Below, piece after piece: positions 1 to 8,112 of a DNA stretch of 64,000 nt. A program made the position numbers and the translations under genes. Below the pieces are notes generated by a model. That model did no database searches and was not told where the DNA came from. It worked only from the letters and a program-made list of their open reading frames with translations. The DNA comes from MB1-2 sp046566065 (GTDB lineage: Bacteria > Actinomycetota > CADDZG01 > WHSQ01), in assembly GCA_046566065.1 (NCBI GenBank), contig JBKHXK010000013.1, positions 1-64,000 on the forward strand, given 5' to 3'. Position 1 is the first letter of the stretch. Each line of letters starts with the position of its first letter.

Positions 1-277
1 CCGCTTTCAGCAGCCCTTCGAGGATCCTCTCGCCGGCCTTGTCGTGGACGACCAGGTCGTAGACCGAGTCGCACTCGGGGGTGGCGTACTCGGGATGCGA
101 GCCGACGTCCAGATAGAGACGGGCTCCGTTCTCCAAGAAGACGTTGGACGAGCGGCCCCACGAGACGACCCGGCGGAAGAGATAGCGAGCGACCTCATCG
201 GGCGACAGCCTTCGCTGCCCTCGGAACGTGCAGGTCACGCCGTATTCGTTCTCGGTCCCGAAGATCCGTCGCTCCAT
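1..277 (-). CDS. pafA: Pup-protein ligase PafA, N-terminal part (runs off the window)
   Basis: PafA joins the C-terminal Gln/Glu of Pup to substrate lysines using ATP. About 92 N-terminal residues are visible. They begin MERRIFGTENEYGVTCTF and continue with RRLSPDEVARYLFRRVVSWG and YLDVGSHPEYATPECD, which closely match the glutamine-synthetase-like N-terminus of mycobacterial PafA. The start is the ATG at 277-275, 38 bases after the prcA stop, in the same operon direction. The C-terminal part lies outside the window. Dop is a paralogue, but Dop is present separately upstream and this copy has the PafA-type GTENEYGVT start, so PafA is the better call. Confidence 0.93.
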   Translation of the reverse strand, partial: MERRIFGTENEYGVTCTFRGQRRLSPDEVARYLFRRVVSWGRSSNVFLENGARLYLDVGSHPEYATPECDSVYDLVVHDKAGERILEGLLKA

Positions 278-315
278 GGGGACATTCTCCCCCGACCACG
301 GCGGAAAAGGTCGAT

Positions 316-999
316 CTACTTGAGGAGCGTCTTTATCTCCTCGTTCGGGATCCTGCGGAACTTCCGTCGGCTGCGGTTGCGATCGAGCACCGCCACCTCG
401 AGCTGTTCGGCCGGCATGTCCCGGGCCTCGATGCTCTTCAGGGCGTCGTCTCCGAGCTTCACGGCGCTCTTCAGGTCGGGGACCTTGCTCGGGTACTTGT
501 CCTTCAGGTAGTTGCCCAGGTTGTCGGATTGCCCGCCCATGGCCACCCACCCCTGGCGGTCGCTGACCGAGCCGTCGAACAAGATGTGGAAGAGCTCGTT
601 CTGCTCGTGTGTCTCGCCCACGGCGGCGACGAGGATCTCGCACTCGTAGGGCTTCATCTCCGCGGTGAAGATGCTTCCGAGGCTCTGGGAGTAGGCGTTG
701 GCGAGGGCCTTCGCCGTCACGTCCTCCCGGGAGTACGAATACCCCTTCACATCCGAGAGGCGGATGCCGCCGATGCGAAGCTGTTCGAACTCGTTGAACT
801 TCCCAACCCCGGCGAAAGCGATCCGGTCGTAGATCTCGGAGATCTTGTGGAGAGTGGCCGACGGGTTCTCGGCAACGAACAGGATGCCGTCGGCGTACTC
901 GAGGGCGATGACCGACTTGCCGCGCGCTATCCCTTTGCGCGCGTAGTCCGCCTTGTCCTTCATGAGTTGCTCCGGCGAGACGTAGTAAGGAGTGGCCAT
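316..999 (-). CDS. prcA: Proteasome alpha subunit PrcA
   Basis: Non-catalytic alpha subunit of the 20S proteasome; it forms the outer rings and gated pore that receive substrates from Mpa/ARC. The 227-residue protein has the actinobacterial N-terminus (MATPYYVSPEQLMKDKADYA), followed by GKSVIALEYADGILFVAEN and the alpha-type RIAFAGVGKFNEFE segment. It is slightly shorter than the mycobacterial protein (about 248 residues), mainly at the C-terminus, which ends in a charged tail. It starts 2 bases after the prcB stop, so the two subunits are almost certainly co-translated. pafA follows 38 bases downstream. Confidence 0.96.
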   Translation of the reverse strand: MATPYYVSPEQLMKDKADYARKGIARGKSVIALEYADGILFVAENPSATLHKISEIYDRIAFAGVGKFNEFEQLRIGGIRLSDVKGYSYSREDVTAKALANAYSQSLGSIFTAEMKPYECEILVAAVGETHEQNELFHILFDGSVSDRQGWVAMGGQSDNLGNYLKDKYPSKVPDLKSAVKLGDDALKSIEARDMPAEQLEVAVLDRNRSRRKFRRIPNEEIKTLLK

Positions 1000-1001
1000 C
1001 G

Positions 1002-1865
1002 CTATCCCTCCGGAGTGGCCCGGCGGACGTCTACGGTGTGGGTCTCGGGCAGCATCATGTCTTCGCGGCGCTCGCCGATCAGCTCTTCGAACAAGCGGCG
1101 GATCTCGTCCTCTGCGATCTCGACCGTGCCCGCGGCGCTGATGGCGGCCACGGTCGGGAAGATGCCCCGCATGAGGTCGGGGCCGCCGGTGCCCACGTCC
1201 TCGTCTGCCGCGTCGAAGAGAGCCTCGATAGCGACCTTCACCGCCTCGTCGCGCGACAGATCGTCCTGGAAGCGCTTCTTCAGGGAGGAGCGGGCGTCCT
1301 TACCACCGGATCCGGTCGCGTGGTAGTCATCCTCTTCGTACCGCCCACCGGTGATGTCGTACTTGAAGATGCGGCCGACCTGACGGGCTTCGTCGAAACC
1401 CGCGAACAGCGGCACTACGGCCAGGCCCTGCATGGCGGCGGGGAGGTTCGCCCGGATCATCTGAGAGAGCTTGTTCGCCTTCCCTTCCAAGGTGAGCCGT
1501 TCGCCTTCGACCTTCTCGTAGTGCTCGAGTTCCGTCTGGAAGAGGCGGACCATCTCCACGGCCGGCCCCGCGGCCCCCGCGATCGCCACTGCAGACATGT
1601 CGTCGGCGGCAAAGACCTTCTCGATGGAACGGTGAGCGATCTGGAATCCCTCGGTGGCGCGGCGGTCTCCGGCCACGATCACGCCCTCTGCGAATCGCAG
1701 GGCCAGCACCGTAGTGCCCTCGGGGGCGTGGATCGTGCCTTCCAGCTTCGGGCTCGGCAAGTGCTCGGGTGCCGCCGACTTGAGCACCTCGGTGAAGGAA
1801 GCTCCCGGGCCGTACACGGGCATCCGCAAGAGGTCACCAAAGCTGAAGCTGTCCATGCCATCCAT
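1002..1865 (-). CDS. prcB: Proteasome beta subunit PrcB (self-processing)
   Basis: Catalytic beta subunit of the 20S proteasome, an N-terminal-nucleophile threonine protease. With the ATG at 1865 it has 287 residues, close to the family length. An autocleavable propeptide of about 50 residues ends APEG, followed by TTVLALRFAEGVIVAGDRRA, so Thr51 would be the mature nucleophile. The frame stays open to 2042, but the extra N-terminus is non-homologous and overlaps the HNH gene, so I rejected it. A second ATG lies three codons downstream (1856). The start overlaps the 3' end of the upstream HNH gene by 32 bases, which suggests translational coupling. Confidence 0.95.
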   Translation of the reverse strand: MDGMDSFSFGDLLRMPVYGPGASFTEVLKSAAPEHLPSPKLEGTIHAPEGTTVLALRFAEGVIVAGDRRATEGFQIAHRSIEKVFAADDMSAVAIAGAAGPAVEMVRLFQTELEHYEKVEGERLTLEGKANKLSQMIRANLPAAMQGLAVVPLFAGFDEARQVGRIFKYDITGGRYEEDDYHATGSGGKDARSSLKKRFQDDLSRDEAVKVAIEALFDAADEDVGTGGPDLMRGIFPTVAAISAAGTVEIAEDEIRRLFEELIGERREDMMLPETHTVDVRRATPEG

Positions 1866-2247
1866 GGGCCTCAAGATAACTGAGACCGCGGCGCAGCAGC
1901 GCCGGGTCGTCTGAAGCCTTACCGAGTCCCCGGTTGCAGCCGAAGCAAAGGAGTCCGCGGACCACTTTCGTGTCGTGGCAGTGATCCACATGCTGGGCGG
2001 GCTTGCTCCGGCAGATCGCGCAGAGACCGCCCTGCTCGGCAAGCATCTGAGCCACGTCGCCTTCCGTTACGCCATAGCGCAGTTCGAGCAAGAAGTTCCT
2101 CTCTCCCCCGTAGAGCCGCTGTTTGTGACGACGGATCCGAACGTTCCAGCATGGCTTGCAGTAGCTGCTAACCCCGCTCTTCTTCGCCCGGTTCTTCACG
2201 AACTCCTCTAGAGGCTTCTCGACCCCGCAATCGGCGCACCGCTTCAT
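1834..2247 (-). CDS. HNH endonuclease, endonuclease VII family (copy 1)
   Basis: A 137-residue protein with an N-terminal zinc-binding knuckle (CADCG, then CKPC), CAICR, and a C-terminal HNH core with HVDHCHDTK and GLLCFGCN. This layout matches the recombination endonuclease VII (T4 gp49-like) family of zinc-stabilised HNH nucleases. It overlaps the second HNH gene by four bases (ATGA) and runs 32 bases into prcB, so it is translated as part of the proteasome operon. I recall a single endonuclease VII-like gene in this position in some other actinobacteria; a tandem pair is unusual to me. Substrate and role are unknown. All metal-ligand cysteines look intact. Confidence 0.85.
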   Translation of the reverse strand: MKRCADCGVEKPLEEFVKNRAKKSGVSSYCKPCWNVRIRRHKQRLYGGERNFLLELRYGVTEGDVAQMLAEQGGLCAICRSKPAQHVDHCHDTKVVRGLLCFGCNRGLGKASDDPALLRRGLSYLEAHGWHGQLQLW

Positions 2248-2630
2248 CGCGGCTGCTCGAGGTACTCGATGGCCGCCTGGATGATCGCCGTGTCGTCACC
2301 GAACGCTCCGAGGAAACCGTTGCAGGATTCACAGAGGATGCCTCGCACGCGCTTAGTAGCGTGATCGTGGTCGACGTGTACCGCTTCCCGCTCGCAGCAG
2401 ACTGGGCATAAGCCACCTTGAGCGGCCTTCAACATCTCGACCTCGGCCGCAGACAAGCCATATTTCTGCTTCAGGTGGTAGTGGCGGGTGTTCCCGCATC
2501 GAGCTTTGATCCGCTGCCGGGATGAGGTGTTCTTACAGGGCTTGCACCGTTTGGCGGATCGGCTGTCGGGATCGGTTCCCGTTGGGAACTCGTCGAGAGG
2601 TTTGTCGCATCCACAATCCGCGCAGCGCAA
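2244..2630 (-). CDS. HNH endonuclease, endonuclease VII family (copy 2)
   Basis: A 128-residue paralogue of the neighbouring gene with the same order of motifs: CADCG, CKPCK, CPVCC, then the HNH core HVDHDHATKRVRGILCESCN. The two share the N-terminal CADCG.(K/E)PL(D/E)EF pattern but differ widely elsewhere, so the duplication is old or the genes came in separately. It follows pup by 55 bases and ends in a four-base overlap with copy 1. Whether these nucleases function with the proteasome or merely occupy the operon cannot be told from sequence. Confidence 0.85.
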   Translation of the reverse strand: MRCADCGCDKPLDEFPTGTDPDSRSAKRCKPCKNTSSRQRIKARCGNTRHYHLKQKYGLSAAEVEMLKAAQGGLCPVCCEREAVHVDHDHATKRVRGILCESCNGFLGAFGDDTAIIQAAIEYLEQPR

Positions 2631-2685
2631 CGGAATCTCCTTTCCGAGGGCGCGCGGTGCCCATCAACATCTACTTGTCAGATAC

Positions 2686-2970
2686 TCAAGACGTACGCCA
2701 TCTCCAGGCTAGGTAGATAGCAACCACGGTAGCGAAGGCGAGCCAGGGCGCGAAGTCGAGGGGCATCAGCAAGGCACCGGGAATGAAGCCCTGGCCTCCT
2801 TTTTGGACGAAGCCACGCACGAAATCCTCTGCATTAGCTTCGAGCACCTCGTCGATCTCGTCGAGAAGATCGTCGAGTTCTTCGTCCTTCTCGTCGGTCG
2901 AGGTGGTTTCGGAAGCCTGGGCGGCTTCCTCTTCCTTCTTGGGCTTCGGTTTGCGCGTTTGATCTGCCAT
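2686..2970 (-). CDS. pup: Prokaryotic ubiquitin-like protein Pup with a C-terminal membrane-segment extension
   Basis: Residues 1-60 are a typical Pup: a disordered, charged N-terminus, the helical Mpa-binding segment DDLLDEIDEVLEANAEDFVR, and the signature FVQKGGQ. In described Pup proteins the final Gln or Glu is the C-terminus used for ligation. Here CAG (Gln60) is followed directly by GGC TTC ATT and the frame runs 34 more residues, to Ser94. The extension holds a hydrophobic stretch (about residues 72-90, DFAPWLAFATVVAIYLAW) followed by Arg-Trp-Arg, which looks like a single transmembrane helix. Third-position GC in the extension resembles coding DNA. It sits between dop (37 bases upstream) and the HNH genes. 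The Pup identity is secure; how the tail is removed or used is unknown. Confidence 0.9.
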   Translation of the reverse strand: MADQTRKPKPKKEEEAAQASETTSTDEKDEELDDLLDEIDEVLEANAEDFVRGFVQKGGQGFIPGALLMPLDFAPWLAFATVVAIYLAWRWRTS

Positions 2971-3007
2971 CCGGCAATCGTACTACCGCTATAGGACGGA
3001 AAGTGCG

Positions 3008-4489
3008 CTACGAGCTGAGGTTGGCGAGCAGCGACGAAACGTCGGGGCTCGCATCGAAAAGGGCCTGCACATGGTTCTTGGTTCCCCGTGTCGGCTCCAT
3101 CGTCGGGACCTTACGCAAGGGCTCGTCGCCGGAATCGAAGATCAGCGAGTCCCAGGACGCTGCAACGATGTGATCGGAGAACCTGCGCAGACATTCCCCG
3201 CGGAAGTAGGCACGGGTGTCCTCGGGAGGATGATCGACCGCGTAAGCGATCTCGTCCTCGCCGACCAACGTGTCGATCTTGCCTCCATCGACGAGCTTGT
3301 AATAGAGGCCCTTGCTCCGCTGGACATCGTGGTACTGGAGGTCGATCAGCTTCAGTTTGGAGTGGTCCCACGAGAGGCCATCGCGCTCCCGGTAGGCCTC
3401 TAGGAGACCCAGCTTGGCGGTCCAATCGAGCTGACGCGATAACGACCGGGGGTCCGTCTCTAGGGCTTCGAGGACGCTCTCCCATCGCTCCAGCACCTCC
3501 GAGCTGCCGGGATCCGTCTCGCTGTCCTGGGCGTACTTCTTGGCGAGCTTCAGGTACTCCCACTGCAGGTCGACGGCGGTGATGCTGCGCCCGTCGGCCA
3601 GCTCGACGGTCTCCCGGCAGGTGGTGTCGTGGGACACGGCCCTTATCGCCCGCACGGGCTGGGTCAAGGAGAAGTCGTCGGTGATGAAGTCGTCTTCGAT
3701 CATGCGAAGCACGAGGGCGGTGGTGCCGATCTTCAGGAAGGTCGGAAGCTCGGCCATGTTGGCGTCACCGACGATGACGTGCAGTCGCCGGTATCGCTCC
3801 GGATCGGCGTGCGGTTCGTCCCTCGTGTTGATGATCGGCCGCTTGAAGGTCGTCTCGAGGCCCACCTCGACCTCGAAGAAATCGGCGCGTTGCGAGATCT
3901 GGAAGTCTACCTCGTCCGACCCGTTCTCGGCCCCCACCTTTCCGGCACCGGTGAACACCTGGCGGGTGACGAAGAAGGGGGTGAGATGTTTCACGAGATC
4001 GGCGAACGGGGTCTCCCTATCGACCAGGTAGTTCTCGTGGGTCCCGTAGGAGTTGCCCTTCCCGTCCGAGTTGTTCTTGTAGATGAAGACCCGCTCACCC
4101 TCGCGGAGCAAGGGGGACGCGGCGGAGACCGAATCCTCGAGGATCCGCTCCCCCGCTTTGTCCCAGATCACCGCATCGCGAGCGTTCGAGCACTCCGGCG
4201 ACGAGTACTCAGGATGTGCATGATCGACGTAGTAGCGGGAGCCGTTCGGAAGGATGACGTTCACGAGCCCGGACTCGTCTTCCGCCGTCACCTCGCTCGA
4301 GGCCCTCTCGAACCCCCGCGCGTCCCGGAGAGGGCTCTCTTCTTCGTAATCCCATCGAACACGCTTGAACGCCGGCTTGGCGTAGGCATTGATCAGCAGG
4401 GACGAGGTCAGGATCGGGTTGAAATCGGAGCCCCCGCGCACGGATATGCCGTATTCGGTCTCTATGCCACAGATCTTCGGTATCCCCAT
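3008..4489 (-). CDS. dop: Pup deamidase/depupylase Dop
   Basis: Dop converts the C-terminal Gln of Pup to Glu and removes Pup from substrates. The 493-residue protein has the N-terminal ATP-site strand CGIETEYGIS and the active-site region YYVDHAHPEYSSPEC, whose Asp corresponds to the catalytic Asp of mycobacterial Dop. It also has KNNSDGKGNSYGTHENYL, INTRDEPHADPERYRRLHVI and AYFRGECLRRF. Length and motifs match the family (about 500 residues). The start is the ATG at 4489, 43 bases after mpa. A functional Dop fits with Pup ending in Gln at its ligation point, but Dop alone would not be expected to remove a 34-residue tail. Confidence 0.96.
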   Translation of the reverse strand: MGIPKICGIETEYGISVRGGSDFNPILTSSLLINAYAKPAFKRVRWDYEEESPLRDARGFERASSEVTAEDESGLVNVILPNGSRYYVDHAHPEYSSPECSNARDAVIWDKAGERILEDSVSAASPLLREGERVFIYKNNSDGKGNSYGTHENYLVDRETPFADLVKHLTPFFVTRQVFTGAGKVGAENGSDEVDFQISQRADFFEVEVGLETTFKRPIINTRDEPHADPERYRRLHVIVGDANMAELPTFLKIGTTALVLRMIEDDFITDDFSLTQPVRAIRAVSHDTTCRETVELADGRSITAVDLQWEYLKLAKKYAQDSETDPGSSEVLERWESVLEALETDPRSLSRQLDWTAKLGLLEAYRERDGLSWDHSKLKLIDLQYHDVQRSKGLYYKLVDGGKIDTLVGEDEIAYAVDHPPEDTRAYFRGECLRRFSDHIVAASWDSLIFDSGDEPLRKVPTMEPTRGTKNHVQALFDASPDVSSLLANLSS

Positions 4490-4532
4490 AGACCGCGAGG
4501 GTACGCCGCTAGAGCCTTGCCGTCTGCCGGAG

Positions 4533-6299
4533 CTAGAGGTATTGCCCCGTCTGAACCCGCTCGACCTGGCGGCTGCCGTCCCCGTCCTTGGTCTCTCCGA
4601 CCAGGGTTCGGATGTAGACGATCCGCTCGCCTTTCTTGCCGGAGATGCGAGCCCAGTCGTCCGGGTTCGTGGTGTTCGGGAGGTCCTGGTTCTCCTTGTA
4701 CTCCTGATGGATCGCGGAGATCAGATCCTCTTCGTTCAGCCCCTTCGGCCCTCCAGCGATGGCTCGCTTGATCGCGGTCTTCTTCGCCCGGCGGACGATG
4801 TTCTCGATCATCGCGCCGGAGGCGAAGTCCTTGAAGTACAGCTCTTCTTTCTCGCCGTTCGCGTAGGTGACCTCCAGGAAGCGGTTGTCGTCATCGGTCG
4901 AGTACATCTTGGCGACCGTGGCCGTGATGATCGAATCGAAGGCGGCTTCGGCGGAGCCCGACCTGTCGACCTCCTCCTGGGCGATCGGTAGAGAGCTGCT
5001 CAGGTACTTCGAGAAGATCTCTCTTGCCGCCCTCTCGTCCGGACGCTCGATCTTGATCTTCACGTCGAGGCGGCCGGGACGAAGGATCGCTGGGTCGATC
5101 AGGTCCTCGCGGTTCGACGCTCCGATCACTATGACGTTCTTCAAGGTCTCCACGCCATCGATCTCAGCCAGCAGCTGCGGGACGATCGTCGACTCGATGT
5201 CGCTCGAGATGCCCGAACCGCGCGTGCGGAAGAGCGAGTCCATCTCGTCGAAGAAGACGATGATGGGCACGCCCTCCTCCGACTTCTCTTTGGCGCGCTG
5301 GAAGATCATCCGGATCTGACGCTCGGTCTCGCCCACGTACTTGTTCAGCAGCTCGGGGCCCTTGACGTTGAGGAAATAAGACCGGTGCGTCTTCTGCCCG
5401 AGCCGCTCGGCGATCTGCTTGGCCAGGGAGTTGGCGACGGCCTTCGCCACGAGCGTCTTCCCACAGCCGGGCGGACCGTAGAGCAGGATGCCTTTCGGCG
5501 GCTCCAACTCGTGCTCCGCGAACAGATCCTTGTGCAGGAAGGGCAGCTCGACCGCGTCGCGGATCTCCTCGATCTGCTCGTCCAGGCCCCCGATGTCCTC
5601 ATAGGAGATATCGGGTACCTCTTCGAGGATCAGCTCTTCGACCTCGGGCTTGGGGAGCCGCTCCAGGACGTGACCCGATTTCGGCTCGAGCAGCAGGCTG
5701 TCCCCCGCTCGGAGCCTTTCCGACAGCAGCGGGGTCGCCAGCTCGACGACCCGCTCCTCATCGGTCCTGCCGATCACCAGGGCCCGCTTCCCGTCCTCCA
5801 TGACCTCCTTGAGGATCACCACCTCGCCCTGGATCTCGAAGTCGCAGAGCGCGATCACGTTCAAGGCCTCGTTGAGGATGACCTCCTGGCCTCGCTGTGC
5901 CTTCTCGAGATCGACCTCCGGGGCCACGTTCACCTTCAGCTTGCGACCGTTCGCGAAGACGTCGGCCGTCGAATCCTCGTACGCCTCGAGGAAGACCCCA
6001 TAGCCGGAAGGCGGCTGGGACAGTTTGTCGACCTCTTCCTTCAGAGCAACGAGTTGGTCGCGCGCCTCGCGCAAGGTCTCGGCCAGCTTGGTGTTGTTGT
6101 CTCGAGTCTTGGTGAGCTCCGCCGCCGTTTCGGCCAGTCGCTTCTCGAGGAGATGGATCTGTCTCGGGTGAGCCTCGATCTTGCGACGAGCGAGGCCGAG
6201 TTCGTCTTCGAGCAGCTTGACCTGACCTTGAAGCTCTTGAACCTCGCGGTCGTAGTCGGAGATACGGCGCTCGAACTCGTCTTGTTGGACTGCAACCAC
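4533..6299 (-). CDS. mpa: Proteasome-activating AAA+ ATPase Mpa/ARC
   Basis: Ring-shaped unfoldase that recognises Pup and feeds pupylated proteins into the 20S core. The 588 residues show an N-terminal coiled coil (about 1-95) that binds Pup, then two OB folds. The AAA+ module follows, with GPPGCGKTLVAKAVAN (Walker A), IIVFFDEMDSLF (Walker B) and the SRH segment LRPGRLDVKIKIERPDE. The C-terminus is GQYL, matching the Tyr-containing tail that docks into alpha-ring pockets. The GTG at 6299 is the only canonical start, but the strong AGGAGG directly abuts it, so the exact initiation codon is uncertain. It lies 32 bases downstream of trmI. Confidence 0.95.
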   Translation of the reverse strand: MVAVQQDEFERRISDYDREVQELQGQVKLLEDELGLARRKIEAHPRQIHLLEKRLAETAAELTKTRDNNTKLAETLREARDQLVALKEEVDKLSQPPSGYGVFLEAYEDSTADVFANGRKLKVNVAPEVDLEKAQRGQEVILNEALNVIALCDFEIQGEVVILKEVMEDGKRALVIGRTDEERVVELATPLLSERLRAGDSLLLEPKSGHVLERLPKPEVEELILEEVPDISYEDIGGLDEQIEEIRDAVELPFLHKDLFAEHELEPPKGILLYGPPGCGKTLVAKAVANSLAKQIAERLGQKTHRSYFLNVKGPELLNKYVGETERQIRMIFQRAKEKSEEGVPIIVFFDEMDSLFRTRGSGISSDIESTIVPQLLAEIDGVETLKNVIVIGASNREDLIDPAILRPGRLDVKIKIERPDERAAREIFSKYLSSSLPIAQEEVDRSGSAEAAFDSIITATVAKMYSTDDDNRFLEVTYANGEKEELYFKDFASGAMIENIVRRAKKTAIKRAIAGGPKGLNEEDLISAIHQEYKENQDLPNTTNPDDWARISGKKGERIVYIRTLVGETKDGDGSRQVERVQTGQYL

Positions 6300-6331
6300 C
6301 TCCTAGCAGGAAAGCCTACTCCCGGGAAGGG

Positions 6332-7126
6332 TCAATCAGCGAGTTTTCGAGCGGTGATCAGGAAGGCCGTATGGGCCACCATCCGGTGGTCCGGACGTAC
6401 GGACTGACCGTCGACGTTCCAGGTCCTGACCAAGCCCTCGAACGTGTCTATGAACCCGAATCCACCGCGTTTGAGGGCGTCCACGGTTTGCATCACCTGG
6501 GGAACGGTCGGCAGGTAGCAACAGATCAAGCCGCCGCGTGCCAGCGACTCGGTCGTCGTCCCCACCGCCCGCCACGGCTCGGGCAGGTCGAGCACCATCC
6601 GGTCCAGGCCGCGCTCGGGGATCCCTTCGAAGATGTCTCCCAGACGGAGCTCGATGTTCTCTGGCTTGCCTCCGCGGCCCTCGTACCACTCGCCGACGTT
6701 GGCCACCGCGCGCTCGTGATGGTCCTCGCGCAACTCGTATGAGATCACGCGTCCGGTGTCGCCGACCGCCCGCGCTAGTGACAGGGTGAGCGAACCCGAG
6801 CCGGTACCTGCCTCGAGAACCGTGCAGCCCGGGAAGATGTCGGCGTACACGACGATCAAGCCCACGTCCTTCGGGTAGACGACCTGAGCGCCGCGCTTCA
6901 TCTTGAGGGTGTACTCGGCCAGCGTGGGGCGGAAGGCCAGGAACTTCGATCCTCCCCCCGTTCGTACCGTCGACCCCTCGTAGCTCCCGATCAGATCGTC
7001 GTGCTCGACGATCCCGAGGTGGGAGTGGAACTGCTTGCCGCTTCCCAACGTGATCAGGTAGCGCCGGTCCCGCGAATCGATGAGCAGGACGCGATCGCCC
7101 GCTTCGAGCGGCCTCTCGCCCGTCAA
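6332..7126 (-). CDS. trmI: tRNA (adenine-58-N1)-methyltransferase TrmI
   Basis: SAM-dependent enzyme making m1A58 in the T-loop of tRNA. From the TTG at 7126 it has 264 residues. The actinobacterial N-terminus is GDRVLLIDSRDRRYLITL, followed by an RGAQVVYPKD segment, the SAM-binding motif VLEAGTGSGSLTLSLAR and the post-motif region DRMVLDLPEPW. The open frame continues to 7423, but that part is antisense-like shadow of the upstream gene. The TTG overlaps the upstream TGA (TTGA), matching the overlapping starts common here. TrmI next to mpa is a frequent actinobacterial arrangement, and the neighbouring TtuA-like gene acts on the same T-loop in Thermus. Confidence 0.93.
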   Translation of the reverse strand: MTGERPLEAGDRVLLIDSRDRRYLITLGSGKQFHSHLGIVEHDDLIGSYEGSTVRTGGGSKFLAFRPTLAEYTLKMKRGAQVVYPKDVGLIVVYADIFPGCTVLEAGTGSGSLTLSLARAVGDTGRVISYELREDHHERAVANVGEWYEGRGGKPENIELRLGDIFEGIPERGLDRMVLDLPEPWRAVGTTTESLARGGLICCYLPTVPQVMQTVDALKRGGFGFIDTFEGLVRTWNVDGQSVRPDHRMVAHTAFLITARKLAD

Positions 7127-8112
7127 CGCCGTCTCTTCCGGCGGAAGGTAGGGGCCACGACCCCTTGCTCCTTGCGTCTCAGAGCGAGGTTCTTCGTGCG
7201 GCAGAAGGAGCACAACGGGTCGCCCGTGTCGACCGCCACCGTGACGGATCCGCAGGACATGCACGAGGCCAGCTCGACCGTGTCGTCGGGTTGGGTGAAC
7301 CGAGGCGCGGCCTTCTTCAGGAAGCCGAAATACATCTGGCTCTTCGTGCCCGGCGATGACTCCTCCAGGAGGGTGATCGCTTCCTTGTACTTGTGCTGGG
7401 TGTTGCCTTCGACCATGGGGCATTCCTCGACCACGTAATCGATGCCTTTGAGCAGCGCGTACGCGGCGGTCTCTCGCTCTGCGATCTTGACCAGCGGTTT
7501 CACCTTCTTCACCATCACGGTCTTGCTCTCGCCGCCCTGGGCGAGCAGACGCTCGTCGAGCACGGGGGCCTGGCGCCCGAGCATGTCAACGTTCCAGTGC
7601 AAGACGTTGCCGAACAGGGTGGCGACCTCATCGTCGAGGTTGTGACCGGTCACCAGCACCGTGAACCCTTCCTCCAATGCGGCCCGGTTGAACTCGTAGC
7701 GCTTGTTCAGCCCGCATCCCGAACACGGCACGCGTCCGGTGAGCTTCGATAGCTCCGGGACCGTGTAGCCATGCTCCTCGGACAGCGAGCGGATGATCAG
7801 CTTCGCTCCCTTGGCGTCGGCGTATCGGATGCAGGCCTCTTTGGAGCGGGTGGAGTATCCGCCGATCCCCAGATCGAGATAGAAGCCGGTGACGTCGTAA
7901 CCGAGGTCGAGCAGGATGTCCCACAGCGCGAGCGAGTCCTTGCCTCCGGAGACCGCGATCAGCAAGCGATCATGCGGGGAGAACATGTCGAACTCCTTGA
8001 TGGTCTTGGCGACCTGGTTCGAGACGTGTTCGAGGAAGTGGGCCTGACAGAACCCGGCGTTGTGCCGGCGGATATCGACCACGGCGTGCTCGCGGCAGAC
8101 CTTGCACTTCAT
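7123..8112 (-). CDS. TtuA-like tRNA 2-thiolation enzyme (PP-loop ATPase)
   Basis: A 329-residue PP-loop protein of the TtuA/Ncs6 group (TIGR00269-like). It has an N-terminal zinc ribbon (CKVC, later FCQAHF), the PP-loop IAVSGGKDSLA and the catalytic cysteine region GRVPCSGCGLNKRYEFN. A second conserved Cys lies in VVEECPMVEGN, and a C-terminal zinc ribbon has CMSCGS and CSFC. In Thermus, TtuA thiolates U54 of tRNA using sulfur delivered by TtuB. The carrier gene directly upstream abuts it (TAG followed at once by ATG), and trmI, which modifies the same T-loop, overlaps its stop. This context strongly supports a T-loop thiolation role, although the exact target nucleotide is inferred. Confidence 0.9.
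   Translation of the reverse strand: MKCKVCREHAVVDIRRHNAGFCQAHFLEHVSNQVAKTIKEFDMFSPHDRLLIAVSGGKDSLALWDILLDLGYDVTGFYLDLGIGGYSTRSKEACIRYADAKGAKLIIRSLSEEHGYTVPELSKLTGRVPCSGCGLNKRYEFNRAALEEGFTVLVTGHNLDDEVATLFGNVLHWNVDMLGRQAPVLDERLLAQGGESKTVMVKKVKPLVKIAERETAAYALLKGIDYVVEECPMVEGNTQHKYKEAITLLEESSPGTKSQMYFGFLKKAAPRFTQPDDTVELASCMSCGSVTVAVDTGDPLCSFCRTKNLALRRKEQGVVAPTFRRKRRR

Noticed and set aside
1834..2630. HNH genes as part of an intron or intein
   Set aside because: Neither interrupts a reading frame: pup and prcB are complete, and no splice-type junctions are visible.
3629..4771. 380-residue plus-strand open frame over dop and mpa
   Set aside because: Antisense shadow of two well-identified genes, with no family motifs or start context.
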